Assembly: GCA_903930805.1 (NCBI GenBank)
Contig: CAIYZZ010000243.1
Coordinates: 1-5,614 of the forward strand
Source of the DNA: an uncultured Rhodocyclaceae bacterium
Lineage (GTDB): Bacteria > Pseudomonadota > Gammaproteobacteria > Burkholderiales > Rhodocyclaceae
DNA: 5,614 nucleotides
Reading direction: 5' to 3'
Every line of letters begins with the position of its first letter. Within the stretch, counting starts at the first letter, position 1. The position numbers and the translations under genes are program-made. Shown here one piece after another: positions 1-5,423 of this stretch. The notes below the pieces were generated by a model that was given only the letters and a program-made list of their open reading frames with translations, searched no databases and had not been told where the DNA came from.

Positions 1-15
1 AGTCAGTTTTTTCAT
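1..15 (-). CDS. N-terminal start of an unidentified gene, cut by the left edge
   Basis: Only five codons are visible, reading MKKLT, and the gene continues beyond the left edge. The start is supported by a strong Shine-Dalgarno sequence GAGGAG placed 6 nt before the ATG and by a plausible promoter further upstream. A start of Met-Lys-Lys-Leu is common in Sec signal peptides and lipoproteins, so an exported product is possible, but five residues cannot decide this. The product cannot be named. It is separated from the hydrolase gene upstream by about 215 nt and probably has its own promoter. Confidence 0.6.
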
Positions 16-21
16 GATGAT

Positions 22-27
22 CTCCTC
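22..27 (-). promoter_or_regulatory. Shine-Dalgarno of the left-edge gene
   Basis: On the minus strand the sequence reads GAGGAG, then ATCATC, then ATG. This is a near-perfect anti-16S match at ideal spacing (6 nt), and it is the main evidence that the five codons at the left edge are a real gene start. Confidence 0.7.
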
Positions 28-71
28 AGTAGGCTAAAAAACGCCCGAGTGGAGCTGATGCTGACAGGGGG

Positions 72-100
72 TTTGTAAGTGTTTATGTCATTGGTGGCAA
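72..100 (-). promoter_or_regulatory. Candidate sigma70 promoter for the left-edge gene
   Basis: On the minus strand a -35 hexamer TTGCCA (95-100; 5 of 6 matches to consensus) is followed by a 17-nt spacer and a -10 hexamer TACAAA (72-77; 4 of 6). Transcription would start near position 65 and leave an untranslated leader of about 50 nt before the ATG at 15. The position and spacing fit, but this is a consensus match by eye and such matches also occur by chance. Confidence 0.4.
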
Positions 101-113
101 TGCCATGCTCACG

Positions 114-123
114 TGTCATGACA
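114..123. promoter_or_regulatory. Perfect 10-bp palindrome, possible operator
   Basis: TGTCATGACA is a perfect dyad lying about 14 bp upstream of the candidate -35 of the left-edge gene, a usual place for an activator or repressor site. It overlaps CACGTG, another perfect palindrome (110-115). The half-site TGTCAT appears again at 86-91, inside the promoter spacer. I cannot assign a regulator, and chance is a real alternative for a single 10-bp dyad. Confidence 0.25.
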
Positions 124-201
124 GCCACCCAGCAGGAAACGTTGGCGGCGATTCTCAGCCAGATCTGATCAGCGGCACTGACTGGGCATAGACGAGCTGC
201 G

Positions 202-252
202 CCCGCCTGCCTAAAAAGTCGGCGCTGGCGGGACGGTACTATCTACACGCCG
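202..252 (-). terminator. Possible weak terminator after the hydrolase gene
   Basis: Two alternative folds occur in the minus-strand transcript at the end of the hydrolase gene. One pairs CGGCG at the stop codon (248-252) with CGCCG (220-224), giving a 5-bp stem (6 with a G-U pair) and a long loop of about 21 nt, followed 2 nt later by five U residues (213-217). The other pairs CCCGCC (227-232) with GGCGGG (202-207) but has the U run in its loop and none after it. Neither is a classic compact terminator, so the call is tentative. Confidence 0.25.
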
Positions 253-1106
253 TGCTGCTTGAACCAGGCCTGCAGGCGCTGCCAGCCGTCCTCGGCCGAT
301 TCCTTGCGATAAGTCGGCCGGTAGTCGGTATGGAAGGCGTGGCCGGCGTCCGCATAGATGTGGATCTGCGACTTGCCACCGGCTTTTGCCAGTGCCGCTT
401 TCATCGACTCGACATCGTCGAGCGGGATGCCTTGATCCTTGCCGCCGTAGAGTCCCAGCACGGCACCCTTGATCTCGCCGGCCACGTCGAGCGGCCAGCG
501 CGTGGTGCGGTCATTCACTTCGCCGTCGATGCGGCCATACCATGCCACGCCGGCCTTCACCGCCGGGTTGTGGGCACTGTAGAGCCAGGCGAAGCGGCCA
601 CCCCAGCAGAAGCCGGTGATGCCAAGCCGCGCCGGATCGCCGCCATTGCTCTTGGCCCATGTTGCACAGGCATCGAGATCGGCCATCACGTCCTTGTCGG
701 CCACCTTGCTGATGATGCTGGAGAGAATGTCCTGCACGTTGGTGAGCTTGCGCGGGTCGCCGTAGCGGGCGAAAAGTTCCGGCGCAATGGCCAGATAGCC
801 GAGCTTGGCGAGGCGCCGGCAGACGTCGGCGATATATTCGTGCACGCCGAAGATTTCTGAAACCACGAGGATCGTCGGCAAATTATTTCCGCCGGCTGGC
901 TGGGCGCGGTAGGCGACGAGTTCGCCGACCTTGATCTCGCCGGCCGTCAGGCCTGTAGCGTCGGTCTTGATGACGCTTTGTGCCATCACCGGCTGGGCGG
1001 CCAGCGCAAAGCCGGCACCGAGGGCGGTCACCACAAAACTGCGGCGCGTTAGCCGGGCAGCGGGGAGAAGACTGTCAAAATCGGGGTTGCGGTTTTGGGT
1101 TGTCAT
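243..1106 (-). CDS. Tat-exported dienelactone hydrolase family protein
   Basis: A 287-residue alpha/beta hydrolase of the dienelactone hydrolase (DLH, carboxymethylenebutenolidase-type) family. The N-terminus carries a twin-arginine signal, LTRRSFVV at residues 19-26, followed by a hydrophobic stretch and a likely signal peptidase site after VMA (residue 42), so the folded enzyme is predicted to reach the periplasm. The family's catalytic triad is visible: Cys167 in GFCWGG, Asp224 in GGKDQGIP and His256 in AGHAFH. Glu84 in SEIFG matches the glutamate that interacts with the nucleophile in classical DLH. The start is supported by AAGGAG 7 nt upstream. It begins 29 nt after the rng stop codon, so it may be the last gene of the rsfS-rng operon. 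DLH hydrolyses dienelactone to maleylacetate in chlorocatechol breakdown, but many family members have other or unknown substrates. No chlorocatechol genes are next to it and export is unlike classical DLH, so the substrate is unknown. Confidence 0.9.
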   Translation of the reverse strand: MTTQNRNPDFDSLLPAARLTRRSFVVTALGAGFALAAQPVMAQSVIKTDATGLTAGEIKVGELVAYRAQPAGGNNLPTILVVSEIFGVHEYIADVCRRLAKLGYLAIAPELFARYGDPRKLTNVQDILSSIISKVADKDVMADLDACATWAKSNGGDPARLGITGFCWGGRFAWLYSAHNPAVKAGVAWYGRIDGEVNDRTTRWPLDVAGEIKGAVLGLYGGKDQGIPLDDVESMKAALAKAGGKSQIHIYADAGHAFHTDYRPTYRKESAEDGWQRLQAWFKQHGV

Positions 1107-1113
1107 GGCGGGT

Positions 1114-1119
1114 CTCCTT
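1114..1119 (-). promoter_or_regulatory. Shine-Dalgarno of the Tat-DLH gene
   Basis: AAGGAG lies 7 nt before the ATG at 1106, a strong independent ribosome binding site. This contrasts with the weak sites of rlmH and rng, which depend on overlaps. It also fixes the start upstream of the twin-arginine motif. Confidence 0.7.
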
Positions 1120-1135
1120 GGATTGTTATGGGGGG

Positions 1136-2593
1136 CTACATCAACACGATGTCGTACTGCTCCTGGACATAGCTGGGTTCGGCCTGAAGCGATATCGGCC
1201 GGCCGACAAAGTCGGACAGCATGGCTACGGCCTGCGATTCCTCGTCGAGAAACAGGTCGATGACGGCGGGTGCCGCCAGTACGCGCATCTCACGCGCCGT
1301 GAACTGGCGGGCCTCGCGCAGGATTTCGCGCAGGATTTCGTAGGCGACGGTCTGGGCGGTCTTGACCACACCGCGCCCGCGACAGGTGGGGCAGGATTCG
1401 CACAGCACCTGGGTGAGCGACTCGCGCGTGCGCTTGCGGGTCAGCTCTACCAGGCCGAGCTGGGTGAAGCCATTGACGGAAATGCGCGTGTGGTCGCGCA
1501 GGAGTGTCTTGTTGAGCTCGGCCAGCACGGCGGCCTGATGTTCGGCCGACTCCATGTCGATGAAGTCGACGATGATGATGCCACCCAGGTTGCGCAGGCG
1601 CAGCTGGCGGGCGATGGTCTGCGCCGCCTCGAGATTGGTCTTGAAGATGGTGTCGTCGAAGTTGCGTGCGCCGACGAAGGCGCCAGTATTGACATCAATG
1701 GTTGTCATCGCCTCGGTTTGCTCAATGATCAGGTAACCGCCGGATTTGAGATCGACACGCCGTGCCAGTGCCTTCTGAATTTCGTCCTCGACGGCATGGA
1801 GATCGAAGAGCGGCCGCTCGCCGGTGTAATGCACTAGCAGCGGTGCCAGTTGCGGCATGTATTCGTGGGCGAAAGCCGAGAGTTTCTGGAAATTCTCGCG
1901 CGAATCGAGGACGATGCGGGTCGTCTCGGGGCCGGCAAGATCGCGCAGCACACGCTGGGCGAGTGTGAGGTCGTGATGCAGTTGGGTGGGGGCCGCAGCA
2001 TTTTGCGCGCGGTGGCGGATTTCCTGCCAGAGACGGCGCAAGTAGGCGATATCGGCGGCAAGCTCGGCATCACTGGCGTTTTCGGCCATGGTGCGCACGA
2101 TGAAGCCACCCGCCTCTTCGGCAGGCAGCAGTTGCTGGATGCGTTCGCGCAAAGCTTCGCGCCCGGCTTCGCCGTCGATCTTCTGTGAAATGCCGATGTG
2201 GTGCTCCTGCGGAAGATAGACCAGAAGGCGGCCGGCGAGCGATATCTGCGTGGATAGGCGTGCGCCTTTGGTGCTGATGGGGTCCTTGAGCGCCTGCACC
2301 ATCAGGGTTTCGCCTTCGACGATGAGCCGCTCGATCGGACGCGAATTGCTCTTGTCAGCGTTCTTTTCACTCCAGATATCGGCAACGTGAAGGAAGGCGG
2401 TGCGTTCCAGACCGATCTCGATGAAGGCCGATTGCATGCCCGGCAGTACGCGCACCACGCGGCCGAGATAGATGTTGCCGACGATGCCGCGCCCACCAAC
2501 GCGCTCCATGTGCAATTCCTGCACTGTGCCTTGCAGCATCAAGGCGACGCGGGTCTCCTGCGGGGTGAAGTTGATGAGGAATTCTTCATTCAT
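1136..2593 (-). CDS. rng: Ribonuclease G
   Basis: A 485-residue member of the RNase E/G family, close to the 489 residues of E. coli RNase G and lacking the long C-terminal degradosome scaffold of RNase E. This endonuclease matures the 5' end of 16S rRNA and takes part in mRNA decay in the cytoplasm. The N-terminus (NFTPQETRVALM) is typical. An S1 RNA-binding domain covers roughly residues 36-120, with GIVGNIYLGRVVRVLPGMQ and AFLHVADI. The DNase I-like catalytic part has the two metal-binding aspartates, Asp300 in MTTIDVNTG and Asp343 in IIIVDFIDME. The zinc-link cysteines are Cys401 and Cys404 in CPTCRGRG. The reading frame stays open 14 codons further upstream, but the Met at 2593 is preferred: it gives the family N-terminus and its ATG overlaps the maf stop as ATGA. 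No good Shine-Dalgarno sequence precedes it, so translation probably depends on coupling to maf. Confidence 0.96.
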   Translation of the reverse strand: MNEEFLINFTPQETRVALMLQGTVQELHMERVGGRGIVGNIYLGRVVRVLPGMQSAFIEIGLERTAFLHVADIWSEKNADKSNSRPIERLIVEGETLMVQALKDPISTKGARLSTQISLAGRLLVYLPQEHHIGISQKIDGEAGREALRERIQQLLPAEEAGGFIVRTMAENASDAELAADIAYLRRLWQEIRHRAQNAAAPTQLHHDLTLAQRVLRDLAGPETTRIVLDSRENFQKLSAFAHEYMPQLAPLLVHYTGERPLFDLHAVEDEIQKALARRVDLKSGGYLIIEQTEAMTTIDVNTGAFVGARNFDDTIFKTNLEAAQTIARQLRLRNLGGIIIVDFIDMESAEHQAAVLAELNKTLLRDHTRISVNGFTQLGLVELTRKRTRESLTQVLCESCPTCRGRGVVKTAQTVAYEILREILREARQFTAREMRVLAAPAVIDLFLDEESQAVAMLSDFVGRPISLQAEPSYVQEQYDIVLM

Positions 2594-3207
2594 ATCGGGT
2601 AACCAAATGCACGCAGCAACAGCGACGTTTCGCACAGTGGCAAGCCGACGATGCCAGAATGGCTGCCGTGAATCTCCTCGACAAACATCGCGGCGCGACC
2701 CTGGATGCCATAGGCACCAGCCTTGTCGTGCGGTTCGCCGCTGGCGACATAGCGCTGTATCTCATCGGGCATCAGGGTGCGAAAGCGCACTGCGCTGCTA
2801 GTCAGCCGCTGCTCCAGACGCTCACCCTGGGCGATGGCGACGGCCGTCAGCACCCGGTGCGTACGACCGGAAAGTCGCTGCAGGATTGCGGCAGCATCGG
2901 TGTCGTCCGCCGGTTTGCCGATGATGATGCCATCGACATCGAGCGTGGTGTCGGCGGCCAATACCGGCCGTTCCGGCAGGCGCCGAAATTGCAGCAGGCC
3001 CGCACCATGCTGAGCTTTCGCGGTAGCGACACGCAGCACGTAGTTATCTGGGGGTTCAGCGGGCAGCGGGTCTTCGCAAGTCGACTCATCGGTACGGCTC
3101 CCACCACGAAACAGCAGCAGGTCGAAACGCACACCGATCTGGGTGAGCAATTCGCGCCGCCGCGGGCTTTGCGAGGCGAGGTAGATGCGGGGTTCGAGGG
3201 CGGACAT
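2590..3207 (-). CDS. maf: Maf-like nucleotide pyrophosphatase (YhdE type, dTTP/UTP)
   Basis: A 205-residue Maf/Ham1-fold protein. Maf enzymes hydrolyse nucleoside triphosphates to monophosphate and pyrophosphate. They remove non-canonical or excess nucleotides and have been linked to septum inhibition. The conserved blocks are ASQSPRRRELL (11-21, phosphate-binding arginines), AADTT (84-88, catalytic Asp86), GKP (97-99, Lys98), KAGAYGIQGRAA (162-173) and GSHSGIVGLPL (181-191). KAGAYGIQG and GSHSGIVGLP fit the YhdE (dTTP/UTP) branch better than the YceF (7-methyl-GTP) branch; that subfamily call is from family knowledge. The frame extends 25 codons upstream into rlmH, but the Met at 3207 begins just before the first motif (PRIYLASQSP) and lies 4 nt after the rlmH stop. 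A modest GGGA sits about 8 nt upstream. The segment around residues 34-55 is somewhat longer than I remember for E. coli YhdE. Confidence 0.94.
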   Translation of the reverse strand: MSALEPRIYLASQSPRRRELLTQIGVRFDLLLFRGGSRTDESTCEDPLPAEPPDNYVLRVATAKAQHGAGLLQFRRLPERPVLAADTTLDVDGIIIGKPADDTDAAAILQRLSGRTHRVLTAVAIAQGERLEQRLTSSAVRFRTLMPDEIQRYVASGEPHDKAGAYGIQGRAAMFVEEIHGSHSGIVGLPLCETSLLLRAFGYPI

Positions 3208-3211
3208 ATTT

Positions 3212-3682
3212 TTAATCCCGATGGTAGGGGTGGCCGATTTGCAGGCTATGGGCGCGGTAGAGTGCCTCGGCGAGTACGACACGGGCGAGGCCGTGCGGCA
3301 GGGTGAGCGAGGACAGGCGCAGGCGTTCGTGGGCGCTTTGCTTGAGCGCGGGATCTAGGCCGTCCGGTCCGCCGATGAGCAATGCGACATCGTCGCCTTC
3401 ACTTTTCCATGTCGCGAGACGTTGAGACAGTGCGCGAGTATCGGGTGCCTCACCGCGCTCGTCCAGCACGACACGCCGGCAGCGGGCGGGCAGCACGGCT
3501 TCGATACGCTTTGCTTCGGCGGCCATCATGGCGTCGACCGGTTTTCCGGTGGTGCGGGGTTCGAGCTTGATCTCGACAAGCTCTAGTGGCAGCTCACGCG
3601 GCATGCGTTTTGCGTATTCGGCGAAGCCGGCGTTCAGCCAGTCCGGCAGGCGGTTACCGACAGCCACGACCAGCAGCCTCAC
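3212..3682 (-). CDS. rlmH: 23S rRNA (pseudouridine1915-N3)-methyltransferase RlmH, GTG start
   Basis: A 156-residue SPOUT-class methyltransferase, almost the same length as E. coli RlmH (155). It uses S-adenosylmethionine to methylate pseudouridine 1915 in helix 69 of 23S rRNA on the assembled 70S ribosome. Visible family features are the N-terminal [20 protein letters not shown] (73-77), the SAM-binding loop LLIGGPDGL (101-109), and the C-terminal trefoil-knot end [16 protein letters not shown]. An ATG-started frame begins at 3829, but its first 49 residues are the rsfS gene read in another frame and resemble no RlmH. The GTG at 3682 gives exactly the family N-terminus and overlaps the rsfS TGA stop as GTGA, so it is the start I choose. 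No strong Shine-Dalgarno sequence precedes it, which fits translational coupling to rsfS. The pairing of rsfS and rlmH is widely conserved. Confidence 0.96.
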   Translation of the reverse strand: MRLLVVAVGNRLPDWLNAGFAEYAKRMPRELPLELVEIKLEPRTTGKPVDAMMAAEAKRIEAVLPARCRRVVLDERGEAPDTRALSQRLATWKSEGDDVALLIGGPDGLDPALKQSAHERLRLSSLTLPHGLARVVLAEALYRAHSLQIGHPYHRD

Positions 3683-4056
3683 TCTAGCGGCGCTGCAACT
3701 TTCTTCTCGGCCACAGCGACCACAGCGCGCTTGGGCGTGGTTTTCCAGAGCGATTCGAGATCGTAGTGGAGGCGGATGTTGGGTTGCATGACATGGACGA
3801 CGATGTCGCCCAGGTCGACCAGCACCCATTCGCCGACATCTTCGCCTTCCATGCCAAGTACTTCACCGCCAGCTTCCTTGACCTTGTCGTGCACGTTGCG
3901 GGCGAGTGCTTTGGTTTGCCGTGTCGAGTCGGCGCTGGCGATGATGATGCGTTCGAACAGCGGTGTGAGCTTCGCGGTGTTGATGACTTCGATGTCCTTG
4001 CCTTTGATGTCTTCAAGGGCGGCGATGGTGATTTTTTGCAGTTTGCGGATATCCAT
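3679..4056 (-). CDS. rsfS: Ribosomal silencing factor RsfS (Iojap/DUF143 family)
   Basis: A 125-residue RsfS protein. Members bind ribosomal protein uL14 on the free 50S subunit and block joining with 30S, which lowers translation in stationary phase or starvation. The core motifs are intact: [20 protein letters not shown] (19-38), [15 protein letters not shown] (41-55), and [18 protein letters not shown] (75-92) followed by HYDLESLW (97-104). The last 20 residues form a basic, alanine- and valine-rich tail of ordinary kind. The start at 4056 gives the expected N-terminus, but no clear Shine-Dalgarno sequence is seen upstream (CGCCACCGATTT before ATG). It is the first gene of the rsfS-rlmH-maf-rng cluster, and its promoter should lie in the 192-nt region upstream. 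In many proteobacteria nadD directly precedes rsfS; here an aminotransferase does. Confidence 0.95.
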   Translation of the reverse strand: MDIRKLQKITIAALEDIKGKDIEVINTAKLTPLFERIIIASADSTRQTKALARNVHDKVKEAGGEVLGMEGEDVGEWVLVDLGDIVVHVMQPNIRLHYDLESLWKTTPKRAVVAVAEKKVAAPLE

Positions 4057-4098
4057 AAATCGGTGGCGACTTGGTGTTTGTAGAGGGAATGTTAATTA

Positions 4099-4112
4099 TC
4101 GGCTGAAGCCGA
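4099..4112. repeat. 14-bp dyad, hairpin-forming, possible short dispersed repeat
   Basis: TCGGCTGAAGCCGA is an inverted repeat with 6-bp arms and a 2-nt centre. In minus-strand RNA it would form a small stem with a UUCA loop in the possible rsfS leader. A second overlapping pairing, AGCCG with CGGCT (4107-4111 and 4115-4119), could form instead. It abuts the -10-like GATAAT at 4095-4100, so it could be an operator, a leader hairpin or a copy of a short palindromic repeat family. The sequence alone does not tell these apart. Confidence 0.4.
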
Positions 4113-4120
4113 CACGGCTA

Positions 4121-4136
4121 AGCTATACAAATAGCT
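4121..4136. repeat. 16-bp inverted repeat AGCTAT-ACAA-ATAGCT
   Basis: Perfect 6-bp arms (4121-4126 and 4131-4136) flank a 4-nt spacer. The AT-rich arms and lack of a following U run argue against a terminator. An operator half-site pair upstream of rsfS is possible, but a 6-bp dyad can arise by chance. Confidence 0.3.
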
Positions 4137-4177
4137 ATTGTCTTGGTGTGGAAGCACTCTTCTTTAGGTATGGGAGG

Positions 4178-4186
4178 TTATCCACA
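4178..4186 (+). promoter_or_regulatory. Perfect DnaA box
   Basis: TTATCCACA matches the high-affinity DnaA-binding consensus TTATNCACA and equals the strong R1/R4-type box of E. coli. It lies between genes, about 120 bp upstream of the rsfS start. Only one perfect copy is seen here, and no dnaA, dnaN, gidA or AT-rich unwinding element is nearby, so an origin is not supported. It could be a DnaA transcriptional control site or titration site, or occur by chance. Confidence 0.45.
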
Positions 4187-4248
4187 AGGATGAGAATAAC
4201 CCGTAATCCAGAAAACCGCCACAGCCACATCAGCCGCGTCCTCAATAT

Positions 4249-5388
4249 TCAATCAGCGCCGACACCCAGACTATCCAACGCCTGCCTGAGCGTGCTCACG
4301 GTGCGTTCGATATTGCCCAGCTTGTCGAGGCCGAACAGGCCGACGCGGAAGGTGCGGAAGTCTGCCGGTTCGTCGCATTGCAGCGGCACGCCGGTGGCGG
4401 TTTGCAGCCCGAGGCCGAGGAACTTCTTGCCGGACTGTAACTCGGGATCGGTCGTATAGCTGACGACCACGCCCGGTGCCTCGAAACCTACTGCTGCGAC
4501 ACTGAGAAAACCGCGCTCGGCCAGCAAGGTGCGCACGCGACGACCGAGTTCCTGTTGTTGGGCGCGTGCCTGCTCGAAACCAAAGCGTTCCGTTTCCTGC
4601 ATCGCCGCCCACACCTGGCGCAGGGCATCGGTCGGCATCGTTGCATGATAAGCGTGACCGCCGTTCTCGTAGGCCGCCATGATCTGCAACCATTTCTTCA
4701 GATCGCAGGCGAAGCTGGAACTGGTCGTGCCGTCGATGCGCGCATGTGCTCGCTCCCCGAGCATGACAAGGCCGGCGCAGGCCGGGCCGCTCCAGCCTTT
4801 TTGCGGCGCGCTGATCAGCACGTCGATACCGACGTCCCGCATATCCACCCAAAGTGCGCCGGAGGCGATGCAGTCGAGCACGAACAAGCCATCCACTTCA
4901 CGAACTGCCTTGGCTACTGTGCGCAGGTAGTCGTCCGGCAACAGCATGCCGGATGAGGTTTCGACATGTGGTGCGAACACCACGGCAGGGCGTTGCTCAC
5001 GGATTGTGGCAATAACCTCATCTAGCGGCGCCGGGGAAAATGGTACCTGCGCGCCTGCGCCGTTCTGCCGCGCCTTCAGTACGGTAGCGCCGGCGGCGAA
5101 CGCGCCCATATCGAGAATCTGTGACCAGCGGAAGCTGAACCAGCCGTTGCGCAGCACCAGGGATTGCTGATTGGTCGCGAACTGGCGCGCCACGGCTTCC
5201 ATAGCGTAGGTGCCTCCGCCCGGCACGATCGCCACGGCGGAGGCACCATAGGCACGCTTGAGGGTGGCCGAGATGTCGCGCATTACTCCCTGAAATGCCT
5301 GCGACATATGGTTGAGTGTGCGGTCGGTGTATACCACCGAGTATTCAAGAAGACCCTCGGGATCCACGTTGGGTAGCAGGCCAGGCAT
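4249..5388 (-). CDS. Class V PLP-dependent aminotransferase (alanine-glyoxylate/serine-pyruvate type)
   Basis: A complete 379-residue fold-type I aminotransferase of class V, in the alanine-glyoxylate aminotransferase-like group (COG0075 type). Visible features are the cofactor-phosphate region VPGGGTYAMEAVAR (55-68), HVETSSGML (141-149) typical of this group, and Asp172 in VLDCIASGA, which would bind the pyridine nitrogen. The Schiff-base lysine is Lys197 in SAPQKGWSGP. Arg348 in FRVGLFG is probably the arginine holding the substrate carboxylate. Such enzymes move amino groups between small amino acids and 2-oxo acids such as glyoxylate or pyruvate; the exact substrate pair cannot be read from sequence. 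It acts in the cytoplasm, as no signal peptide is present. The start is supported by GGAG 6 nt upstream. It follows the hydrolase gene by 35 nt on the same strand and may share its transcript. It ends 192 nt before rsfS and is probably not part of that operon. Confidence 0.9.
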   Translation of the reverse strand: MPGLLPNVDPEGLLEYSVVYTDRTLNHMSQAFQGVMRDISATLKRAYGASAVAIVPGGGTYAMEAVARQFATNQQSLVLRNGWFSFRWSQILDMGAFAAGATVLKARQNGAGAQVPFSPAPLDEVIATIREQRPAVVFAPHVETSSGMLLPDDYLRTVAKAVREVDGLFVLDCIASGALWVDMRDVGIDVLISAPQKGWSGPACAGLVMLGERAHARIDGTTSSSFACDLKKWLQIMAAYENGGHAYHATMPTDALRQVWAAMQETERFGFEQARAQQQELGRRVRTLLAERGFLSVAAVGFEAPGVVVSYTTDPELQSGKKFLGLGLQTATGVPLQCDEPADFRTFRVGLFGLDKLGNIERTVSTLRQALDSLGVGAD

Positions 5389-5394
5389 CGTCAG

Positions 5395-5398
5395 CTCC
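5395..5398 (-). promoter_or_regulatory. Shine-Dalgarno of the aminotransferase gene
   Basis: GGAG lies 6 nt before the ATG at 5388, in the 35-nt gap after the hydrolase stop codon, and supports this start. No promoter-like pair fits within the short gap, which favours read-through from the hydrolase gene. Confidence 0.6.
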
Positions 5399-5423
5399 AG
5401 TTCGGTAATCAGGTTGCGGTAAG

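Larger units (their letters stand above)
28..242. other. Intergenic region between the hydrolase gene and the left-edge gene
   Basis: About 215 nt with no supportable gene. From right to left it holds the 3' trailer of the hydrolase gene with possible weak terminator hairpins (202-252), a stretch without clear signals (about 125-200), the 10-bp palindrome (114-123) and the candidate promoter (72-100). The only ATG-initiated plus-strand reading frame of note, from 85, codes for 27 residues, has no Shine-Dalgarno sequence and resembles nothing I recognise. Confidence 0.6.
4057..4248. other. Intergenic region upstream of the rsfS operon
   Basis: 192 nt without a supportable gene. It is more AT-rich than the genes on either side and contains, from left to right, an AT-rich stretch (4091-4100), a 14-bp dyad (4099-4112), a 16-bp inverted repeat (4121-4136) and a perfect DnaA box (4178-4186). 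The rsfS promoter is expected here. A -10-like GATAAT occurs on the minus strand at 4095-4100 but has no acceptable -35 at 16-18 bp, so I do not call it. I also see no clear intrinsic terminator for the aminotransferase gene ending at 4249; the stretch after it lacks a GC hairpin with a U run. No tRNA-like or known riboswitch pattern is apparent. Confidence 0.6.

Noticed and set aside
85..168. Plus-strand 27-codon frame (MSLVAMPCS...) in the left intergenic region
   Set aside because: No Shine-Dalgarno sequence, no resemblance to known small proteins, and it overlaps the candidate promoter on the other strand.
252..860. Plus-strand open frame of 202 codons opposite the DLH gene
   Set aside because: It is antisense to a gene with an intact catalytic triad and a Tat signal; no family resemblance and no start signals.
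980..1837. Long plus-strand open frame of 285 codons opposite the DLH start and the end of rng
   Set aside because: It is antisense to two well-supported genes, resembles no family I know, and has no Shine-Dalgarno support. High GC at third positions of the real genes creates such open antisense frames.
2659..3306. Plus-strand open frame of 215 codons opposite maf and the end of rlmH
   Set aside because: It is an antisense shadow of maf, which has all its catalytic motifs. The antisense product has no recognisable domain.
4095..4100. GATAAT as the -10 of an rsfS promoter
   Set aside because: No acceptable -35 hexamer at 16-18 bp upstream on the minus strand (the 17-bp position reads GCTTAG).
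4057..4248. Possible replication origin because of the DnaA box
   Set aside because: Only one perfect box, no clear AT-rich unwinding element, and none of the usual origin neighbours in view.
3776..4459. Plus-strand open frame of 227 codons crossing rsfS, the spacer and the end of the aminotransferase gene
   Set aside because: It runs antisense through two conserved genes and a spacer, and its serine- and arginine-rich composition is typical of an out-of-frame reading.
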